NCBI GenBank assembly: GCA_002509325.1
Contig: DADO01000011.1
Coordinates: 1 to 9,389 of the forward strand
From: Methanosarcina sp. UBA402
GTDB taxonomy: Archaea; Halobacteriota; Methanosarcinia; Methanosarcinales; Methanosarcinaceae
Length of the DNA: 9,389 bases
Reading direction: 5' to 3'
Shown here: piece by piece, positions 5,690 through 9,389 of the stretch
Layout of the letters: each line of letters begins with the position of its first letter
Numbering within the stretch: the first letter of the stretch is position 1
Notes under the pieces: model-generated
Databases searched by the model: none
Seen by the model: the letters and a program-made list of their open reading frames with translations, nothing else
Told to the model about the DNA's origin: nothing
Position numbers and translations under genes: made by a program

Positions 5690-5989
5690 AGGTGAAAATT
5701 TAGAAGTAAGGGCCCTTATTCCTCAGGCCCTGTATTCTCCGGTTTGGACTTTCGCAGAAGTCGCAGTCCGAATTCATACACTTTTAATTTTATTCACCTG
5801 CTCAAAAACTACTTTTCTAAACTCGATCATTCCACAGACTATAGGAATATGCAAGTTATGACCGATTAACGCAAATATCAAATATAAATAAGTATGAGAA
5901 AAGCATAGGCACTTTTTATATCTGTTCTGTTAGCGTTTTTACTCACTCAAAAAATAGAACATTATAAAATTTAATAGATTTCAGACACT
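5690..5989. other. Structured convergent intergenic region
   Basis: No gene is visible here. A perfect 12-bp palindrome, TAAGGGCCCTTA (5707-5718), overlaps an alternative pairing of AGGGCC (5709-5714) with GGCCCT (5726-5731). A longer hairpin follows, in which TTTGGACT (about 5743-5750) pairs with AGTCCGAA (about 5765-5772) with one G-U pair. T-rich sequence comes next (ACTTTTAATTTTATTC). These can end the transcript of the 114-aa gene. A small structured RNA is possible but unsupported. The rest, 5800-5989, is AT-rich with TATA-like words (AATATAAATAAG near 5880) and no frame I would call. Confidence 0.45.
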
Positions 5990-6014
5990 AAAAAAGAAAC
6001 CAGATCTCTCTGGT
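5990..6014 (-). terminator. Hairpin plus U-tract terminator of the sudBA operon
   Basis: ACCAGA (5999-6004) pairs exactly with TCTGGT (6009-6014), leaving a four-base loop. On the minus strand the hairpin directly follows the sudA stop codon and is followed by TTTC and a run of Ts (A-tract 5990-5995 on the plus strand). This is a textbook intrinsic terminator layout. Confidence 0.75.
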
Positions 6015-6015
6015 C

Positions 6016-7425
6016 TCACTTTTCTTTCAAAAATTCGTCAATCGCCCTTGCTGCCTTTTTACCTGCGCCCATTGCACTGATAACGGTTGCTGCGCCTGTG
6101 ACAACGTCTCCGCCTGCAAAGACTCCGCACTTGGAGGTTGCGCCGGTTTCTTCGTCTGCAACTACAGTGCCTCTTTTGTTCTGCTCAAGACCTTCCGAGC
6201 CTTTGAAGATAATGGGATTCGGGGAGGTACCGATTGCGATAACCACGACATCGGCAGGAATTGTGAATTCCGAGCCTTCTACAGGGACAGGGCTTCTCCT
6301 GCCTGACTTGTCAGGTTCGCCGAGTTCCATTTTTATGCATTCGACGGCAGTAACATTGAATTTCTCGTCTCCTAGAATGCGGACAGGATTTGTAAGGAGC
6401 CTGAAGTTTATGCCTTCTTCTTTAGCGTGCTCGATTTCTTCCCTGCGGGCTGGCATCTCGTCTTCCCCACGGCGGTAGACTATGCTGACCTCATCTGCGC
6501 CCAGGCGGAGAGCTGAGCGGGCAGCATCCATTGCCACATTTCCACCTCCGACCACCACAACGTGCTTTCCGACTCTGACTTTGGTGTCATATTCAGGGTC
6601 ATAGGCTTTCATGAGGTTTACGCGGGTCAGGAATTCGTTTGCGGAGTATACGCCGTTGAAGTTTTCGCCCGGAATTCCCATGAAACTTGGGAGACCTGCG
6701 CCCGTGCCCAGGAAGACTGCATCGAATTCGTCACAGAGCTCGTCTAAGGTCTTGATTCTGCCGATTATGTAGTTGGGCTTGAGCTCGACTCCTAGCTGCT
6801 TGATGTACTCAACTTCCTGTCGTACAATTTCCTTTGGCAGCCTGAACTCGGGGATGCCGTAACTCAGCACTCCGCCGGCTTTGTGCAGGGATTCAAAAAT
6901 TGTGACTTTGTGTCCCAGCTTTGCAAGGTCTGCTGCGGCAGTAAGCCCTGCAGGCCCTGAGCCGACAACAGCTACTTTCTTTCCTGTAGGCTCCGGCACT
7001 TCAGGTACCTTTACTCCTGTCTGGCGCTCGTAGTCAGCGCAGAAACGTTCGAGCCTTCCAATAGCTACTGGCTTTCCTTTTTTTCCGAGTATACAAAGGG
7101 CTTCGCACTGAGTTTCCTGGGGGCAGACGCGGCCGCATACGGCAGGAAGGGCGTTTGTGCCTTTAATCACCTCAATTGCTCCTGAGAAATCTTCTTCACA
7201 GATCAGCTTGATAAAGCCCGGGATATCCACATTCACAGGACAGCCTTCGACACATTTTGGGTCCTTGCAGGAGAGGCAGCGGGAGGCTTCGGCAAGAGCA
7301 TCTTCTTTTGTGTAGCCGAGAGCTACCTCATTAAAGTTCTTTCTGCGCTCTTCCGCAGGCTGTTCTGGCATTGGGGTCCTTTCTTTCTTTGCTTTTGCTG
7401 CCTTTTCTCCATGTAATTCTTGCAT
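6016..7425 (-). CDS. sudA: Large subunit of Sud/Nfn-type NADPH:ferredoxin oxidoreductase (GltD/GltA-like flavoprotein)
   Basis: This 469-residue protein belongs to the glutamate synthase small-subunit family and, with its upstream neighbour, forms the SudBA / NfnAB complex. The N-terminal Fe-S domain has C50, C53, C58 and C62 (CLSCKDPKCVEGC), and a second group with C97, C101, C107 and C111 (CGRVCPQETQCEALC). These serve two [4Fe-4S] clusters; in Nfn proteins one cluster has an unusual non-Cys ligand, which I cannot assign here. The first Rossmann motif, GSGPAG (155-160), binds FAD. GGGNVAMD (293-300) binds the nicotinamide nucleotide. A C-terminal AGGDVVTGAATVISAMGAG closes the FAD site. Related enzymes pass electrons between NADPH, ferredoxin and NADH by flavin bifurcation. 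Homologues are also annotated as gltA. A standalone glutamate synthase subunit is less likely because the partner is sudB-like and no large glutamate synthase gene is present. GGAGG at 7435-7439 gives a strong SD for the ATG at 7425. Confidence 0.92.
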   Translation of the reverse strand: MQELHGEKAAKAKKERTPMPEQPAEERRKNFNEVALGYTKEDALAEASRCLSCKDPKCVEGCPVNVDIPGFIKLICEEDFSGAIEVIKGTNALPAVCGRVCPQETQCEALCILGKKGKPVAIGRLERFCADYERQTGVKVPEVPEPTGKKVAVVGSGPAGLTAAADLAKLGHKVTIFESLHKAGGVLSYGIPEFRLPKEIVRQEVEYIKQLGVELKPNYIIGRIKTLDELCDEFDAVFLGTGAGLPSFMGIPGENFNGVYSANEFLTRVNLMKAYDPEYDTKVRVGKHVVVVGGGNVAMDAARSALRLGADEVSIVYRRGEDEMPARREEIEHAKEEGINFRLLTNPVRILGDEKFNVTAVECIKMELGEPDKSGRRSPVPVEGSEFTIPADVVVIAIGTSPNPIIFKGSEGLEQNKRGTVVADEETGATSKCGVFAGGDVVTGAATVISAMGAGKKAARAIDEFLKEK

Positions 7426-7442
7426 TTTTCATCCCCTCCTTC

Positions 7443-8288
7443 TCAGTGCAGTCCGCACCTGCATTCCTCTTCGTATTTTTCCACGGCTTTTGCCTCTTCG
7501 CCGCGGTACATTGCAAGCCTGTTCATGAGCTCCACAAAATCAACTTTCCGTGCATTAAATTCAGGCCCGTCAACGCAGGTAAACCTTGTTTTTCCGTCTA
7601 CAGTAACCCTGCAGCCGCCGCACATCCCGGTTCCATCCACCATAATAGAGTTAAGGCTGACCAGGATTTCAACGTCATAAGGAGAAGCTACTCCGGCTCC
7701 GACTTTCATCATTATCGGAGGGCCAATAATCACAACTCTTGCAACCTCTTCACCGCTGTCCAGAATCTGTTTCATTATGTCGGTCACAAACCCGTGGTGT
7801 CCTTTTGAGCCGTCATCGGTTGCAATATACAGTTCGGAGCTGGCATTTTTCATTTCGTCTTCAAGAATAAGAAGATCCTTGTTCCGGGCTCCTATTATGG
7901 AAATTACCCGGTTGCCTGCTCTGGTATAAGCCTTTGCCTGGGGGTAAATTGGGGCAACTCCTACGCCTCCTCCTACAAGGATAACAGTACCGAGTTTCCT
8001 TACATCTGCAGGGGTACCAAGAGGCCCGACAAAGTCTTCAAGAAACTCGCCTGCAGAAAGCTTTGCAAGCTGTTTTGTAGTCTTGCCCATCTCCTGAAAT
8101 ATTACAGTTACTGTGCCTTTGTCTTCTTCAAAATCGGCAATCGTGAGGGGAATCCTTTCCCCCCTTTCATCAATTCTGAGGATTATGAACTGTCCGGCTT
8201 TCGCAGCCTTTGCCACGTCAGGGGCATCTATTACCATCCTGTGCACCGTCGGGGCGATTTCTTCTTTTTTCAGTATTTCATACACCAT
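7443..8288 (-). CDS. sudB: Small subunit of Sud/Nfn-type complex (ferredoxin-NADP reductase-like, FAD and [2Fe-2S])
   Basis: This 281-residue protein of the ferredoxin-NADP+ reductase superfamily is the partner of the large subunit encoded 17 bases downstream. An N-terminal FAD-binding barrel has GQFIILRIDERGERIPLTIAD (32-52). A nucleotide-binding domain follows with GTVILVGGGVGVAPIYPQ (roughly 95-113). The C-terminal [2Fe-2S] domain reads DGTGMCGGC and later CVDGPEF, with D218, C223, C226 and C238 matching the Asp-plus-three-Cys ligation known in NfnA-type proteins. A short tail, EECRCGLH, adds two cysteines (C276, C278) I cannot assign. The complex is cytoplasmic and redox-balances NAD(P)H with ferredoxin; which direction operates in a methanogen is not evident. 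I choose the ATG at 8288. A longer version from a TTG at 8327 adds 13 residues that do not look like the family. The SD is weak, an AGGA about 14 bases upstream. Confidence 0.9.
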   Translation of the reverse strand: MVYEILKKEEIAPTVHRMVIDAPDVAKAAKAGQFIILRIDERGERIPLTIADFEEDKGTVTVIFQEMGKTTKQLAKLSAGEFLEDFVGPLGTPADVRKLGTVILVGGGVGVAPIYPQAKAYTRAGNRVISIIGARNKDLLILEDEMKNASSELYIATDDGSKGHHGFVTDIMKQILDSGEEVARVVIIGPPIMMKVGAGVASPYDVEILVSLNSIMVDGTGMCGGCRVTVDGKTRFTCVDGPEFNARKVDFVELMNRLAMYRGEEAKAVEKYEEECRCGLH

Positions 8289-8420
8289 AGGATCACATTT
8301 TCCTGAGTAAAAGCAATTTTTGAACAAATGAATCGGTAAATTTTGATATAACTGGTTTCCTCACGGATTTTTTACTTCCAAGCTTTCCCGCCTGAACGCT
8401 CTCCTTATACTGATTAATCG

Positions 8421-8453
8421 GATATATATTCTCCCAAATAATTTTAATTATTT
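8421..8453 (-). promoter_or_regulatory. Probable sudBA promoter with adjacent inverted repeat
   Basis: On the minus strand AATATATATC (8421-8430) is a TATA box that would start transcription near 8398, leaving a leader of about 110 bases before the sudB ATG. Directly upstream, AAATAATT (8436-8443) and AATTATTT (8446-8453) form a two-base-spaced inverted repeat that could bind a dimeric regulator. The leader 8289-8398 shows no riboswitch I can name. Confidence 0.45.
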
Positions 8454-8469
8454 TGTTGCTATGGGTCAT

Positions 8470-8497
8470 TTTTGGATTATTTTGAACCATTTTTGAA
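8470..8497 (-). repeat. Three helically phased TTTTGRA repeats upstream of sudBA promoter
   Basis: TTTTGGA (8470-8476), TTTTGAA (8480-8486) and TTTTGAA (8491-8497) recur at 10- and 11-base steps, the period of one DNA turn. A fourth weaker copy, TGTTGAA, may lie at 8505-8511. They sit 17-45 bases beyond the operator-like repeat, where an activator or architectural protein could bind. Phased A/T tracts may also bend the DNA. Confidence 0.4.
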
Positions 8498-8610
8498 TCA
8501 TTTCTGTTGAATTATAGGTGTCAGCTCTTTCTACACTCCTTTTTTTAAAAAGAGTCTGAGTATCCTTCAACTTTTTGACCATTGTTGCAATAATTTAATA
8601 AATCTAATGG

Positions 8611-8620
8611 GTATAATAAA
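8611..8620 (+). promoter_or_regulatory. TATA box divergent from sudBA
   Basis: GTATAATAAA would place a transcription start near 8640, just before a strong SD at 8651-8659. It is oriented away from the sudBA promoter, and nothing else gene-like lies between the two promoters (8500-8610). Confidence 0.4.
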
Positions 8621-8632
8621 TTAAGGGGTAAT

Positions 8633-8724
8633 TCCTGAATAGGCTCGATCAGGAGGTGAATTGGCGGAGAAGAGGGATAAAACAAACCCATACAAACTAT
8701 AGACTATATATTCTATAGTCTATA
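8633..8724 (+). promoter_or_regulatory. SD-sequestering stem and 11-bp hairpin in small-gene leader
   Basis: TCCTGA (8633-8638) can pair with TCAGGA (8649-8654), which overlaps the strong SD AGGAGGTGA (8651-8659). Further on, TATAGACTATA (8698-8708) is the exact reverse complement of TATAGTCTATA (8714-8724) around a five-base loop. No T-run follows, so the hairpin may be an operator or RNA element, not a terminator. Confidence 0.4.
8661..8702 (+). CDS. Possible 13-codon leader ORF, TTG start
   Basis: An almost perfect SD, AGGAGGTGA (8651-8659), is followed at once by a TTG that opens MAEKRDKTNPYKL and a TAG at 8700-8702. The TAG falls inside the 11-bp hairpin. A TATA box at 8611-8620 would give a leader of about 20 bases. 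The strong SD is the main evidence. The spacing to the TTG (four bases after GGAGG) is a little short, and the peptide is tiny. It could be a leader peptide, a small protein, or the front of a gene cut short. Nothing in the residue content suggests amino-acid-sensing attenuation. Confidence 0.3.
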   Translation: MAEKRDKTNPYKL

Positions 8725-8877
8725 TATCCGAATTTTACGGCCGGTATTTGATCTTGAAAGCTTAAAGCCTTTGCCTGAAGGAGAAACTAATCAACTAAAT
8801 TGTTATTTAAGGCTGGATTATCTCATCCTGGCATGTGGGTAACAGGAAATCCACCTAGGAAATCTACCTGAAAAGAA

Positions 8878-8884
8878 TTTATAC
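8878..8884 (+). promoter_or_regulatory. TATA box close to the 46-aa gene
   Basis: TTTATAC is centred about 25 bases before the ATG at 8906, the distance expected from TATA box to transcription start. The mRNA for the small protein could therefore be leaderless. A G-rich AACGGGGGTT (8891-8900) just before the ATG could instead serve as SD on a longer transcript. Confidence 0.4.
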
Positions 8885-8905
8885 AGATAAACGGGGGTTA
8901 AACAA

Positions 8906-9046
8906 ATGCCTGAAGAAAGAAGGGAAGGTACGAAGGGAGAAAAGTTAGAGAAAAAAGAAGGGGAAGAGGTAGCTGATGTCGATCCAATTCATCCTACCGA
9001 AGCACGGGGCGGCAAAAAGAGATCGCTACTCGATACCTGCAAATAA
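8906..9046 (+). CDS. Small, highly charged protein, 46 aa
   Basis: The reading frame starts MPEERREGTKGEKLEKKEGEE, is dense in Lys, Arg and Glu, and is probably disordered or a single helix. The second half (DVDPIHPTEARGGKKRSLLDTCK) has a Pro/Gly break and a C-terminal cysteine. It is preceded by GGGGG at 8893-8897, eight bases from the ATG, or may be read from a leaderless mRNA (TATA at 8878-8884). Two six-T tracts (9056-9069) follow closely. No family is recognised. Many unannotated small proteins are known from Methanosarcina, so the size is no objection, but coding is not proven. A second small gene follows in the same direction. Confidence 0.55.
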   Translation: MPEERREGTKGEKLEKKEGEEVADVDPIHPTEARGGKKRSLLDTCK

Positions 9047-9055
9047 TCTCACTTA

Positions 9056-9069
9056 TTTTTTACTTTTTT
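9056..9069 (+). terminator. Double T-tract terminator
   Basis: Six Ts at 9056-9061 and six more at 9064-9069, separated by AC, lie 10 bases after the TAA of the 46-aa gene. This supports the gene being a separate short transcript. Confidence 0.6.
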
Positions 9070-9121
9070 GTCGTGACCATTAAGATGCTGGGAGATTGAA
9101 GGAGTTATAGAAGGAGTCGTT

Positions 9122-9259
9122 ATGGTGCAGAAAGCTAATATCGAGTCTCTGGACACAACGGAAAAAGAGCACAAGATGAAGAGAAAACCTCTAGTAAGCT
9201 GTGACAAATACGATGAGGAAGAAAGAAAGGCTCTTTTTGGGGAAGAAAAAGAATCCTGA
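9122..9259 (+). CDS. Small charged protein, 45 aa
   Basis: The sequence begins MVQKANIESLDTTEKEHKMKR and ends ERKALFGEEKES, a helix-prone, charged protein with one cysteine (C27). AAGGAG (9111-9116) lies five bases before the ATG, a strong SD. Two more GGAG words (9091-9094, 9101-9104) stand upstream. It follows the 46-aa gene after a T-tract terminator, so it may have its own promoter, which I cannot place with confidence. The TGA lies within a short hairpin, CCTGAA (9255-9260) pairing with TTCAGG (9265-9270), and an IS200/IS605-type end begins about 35 bases later. No family is recognised, but the SD and clean frame make it plausible. Confidence 0.55.
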   Translation: MVQKANIESLDTTEKEHKMKRKPLVSCDKYDEEERKALFGEEKES

Positions 9260-9262
9260 ACT

Positions 9263-9291
9263 TTTTCAGGGTAAGATTTTCAGGGTAAGAT
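9263..9291. repeat. Two-copy 14-bp tandem repeat next to the IS end
   Basis: TTTTCAGGGTAAGA occurs at 9263-9276 and again, without a gap, at 9277-9290. The repeat continues one base to 9291. It abuts the presumed outer end of the tnpB element on the right. Confidence 0.85.
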
Positions 9292-9294
9292 ATA

Positions 9295-9389
9295 GTGAAC
9301 TACCGCCGAGCTAAAGACTCGGCAGCTTCCCGATTCTTTACCCTTTCTATTGAAAGCAAGTCCTCAGGCTCTTCCCCGCGTTCCGCAGG
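9295..9389 (-). mobile_element. Right end of an IS200/IS605-family (IS1341-type) element, cut by window edge
   Basis: The sequence GTGAACTACCGCCGAG then CTCGGCAGC has the form of the subterminal hairpin found at the tnpB end of archaeal IS200/IS605-family elements: GCCGAG (9305-9310) pairs with CTCGGC (9318-9323). Such elements have hairpins, not terminal inverted repeats, and make no target duplication. The outer boundary near 9295 is inferred from where the conserved part ends. Whether a tnpA is present lies outside the window. Confidence 0.65.
9295..9389 (-). ncRNA. Probable 3' part of TnpB guide (omega/re) RNA scaffold
   Basis: If the element is of IS200/IS605 type, the RNA from the 3' end of tnpB would fold through the GCCGAG/CTCGGC hairpin and continue past the element end into flanking DNA as guide. 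The guide would then begin at about 9294 and read leftwards into the 14-bp tandem repeat (TATATCTTACCCTGAAAA on the minus strand). This is inferred from the family; no transcript is shown. Confidence 0.35.
9300..9389 (-). CDS. tnpB: TnpB, C-terminal end only (partial)
   Basis: The minus-strand frame enters from the right edge and encodes PAERGEEPEDLLSIERVKNR followed by EAAESLARR before a TAG (9300-9302). This is the disordered, charged tail seen after the catalytic domain of many archaeal TnpB proteins. The RuvC-like nuclease and zinc-finger parts would lie beyond the window. The last codons overlap the terminal hairpin, as is usual in these elements, where the 3' end of tnpB also forms the guide RNA scaffold. 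TnpB is an RNA-guided DNA nuclease that helps keep the element at its locus. The identification rests on the tail, the hairpin and their arrangement, not on any catalytic motif, so it is moderately sure. Confidence 0.6.
   Translation of the reverse strand, partial: PAERGEEPEDLLSIERVKNREAAESLARR

Noticed and set aside
5735..5780. tRNA-like fold near GGACTTTCGCAGAAGTCGCAGTCC
   Set aside because: The stems do not form a cloverleaf and no T-loop or anticodon arm can be placed.
6098..6478. Plus-strand 126-residue frame opposite sudA
   Set aside because: It is antisense to well-conserved sudA sequence and its content mirrors that gene's codon bias; no start signal.
7371..7808. Plus-strand 145-residue and 86-residue frames opposite sudB and the sudBA junction
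   Set aside because: They overlap the conserved [2Fe-2S] region of sudB on the other strand and have no SD or protein-like motifs.
8289..8398. Riboswitch in the sudB leader
   Set aside because: The leader is long enough, but I could not find conserved core motifs or a convincing multi-stem fold.
8293..8490. Minus-strand 65-residue frame upstream of sudB
   Set aside because: It covers the sudBA promoter, TATA box and repeats, has low-complexity composition and no SD. It is better read as leader and promoter DNA.

Overview
The window looks like chromosomal DNA of a methanogenic archaeon, most probably Methanosarcina. This is a judgement from protein character and signals, not from a search. 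The intergenic DNA is long and AT-rich, with archaeal TATA boxes and oligo-T terminators. Shine-Dalgarno (SD) sites are of the GGAGG/GGTGA type. There is a RelE-type toxin with a ribbon-helix-helix antitoxin, a Sud/Nfn flavoprotein operon and an IS200/IS605-family tnpB end.

Layout. Positions 55-822 (+) hold a conserved-looking 255-residue protein of unknown function. Positions 828-1046 are an open frame without a start codon, probably a gene remnant. Positions 1156-1627 (-) are a toxin-antitoxin operon with an inverted repeat over its TATA box. Positions 1729-2011 (+) hold a cysteine-rich zinc-finger-like gene that lacks an ATG and needs a frameshift. Positions 2216-2791 (+) encode a single-pass membrane protein. 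Positions 2972-3240 carry a family of TTAGGAAGC-type repeats in both orientations, partly inside a short gene with heptapeptide repeats (3066-3314). Next come a zinc-ribbon protein (3345-3782), a lipoprotein (3899-4441), a 466-base AT-rich gap with palindromes, a translationally coupled pair made of a coiled-coil protein and a 44-residue zinc-finger protein (4908-5227), and an unrecognised 114-residue protein (5345-5689).

The best understood unit is the minus-strand operon 8288-6016. It encodes the small and large subunits of an NADPH:ferredoxin oxidoreductase of the SudBA / NfnAB type. Its coding sequence is clearly more GC-rich than the genes to its left, which fits a conserved core operon beside an accessory, orphan-rich region. 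Upstream of it, on the plus strand, lie a possible 13-codon leader ORF with a strong SD, an 11-bp hairpin, and two small charged protein genes (46 and 45 residues). The window ends inside the 3' end of an IS200/IS605-type tnpB gene on the minus strand, with its terminal hairpin next to a 14-bp tandem duplication.

I did not find a clear multi-gene undescribed system. The points most worth checking are the start-less zinc-finger gene, the inverted-repeat family with mutually exclusive hairpins, the coupled coiled-coil/zinc-finger pair, the two small-protein genes, and the tnpB end with its presumed guide sequence.
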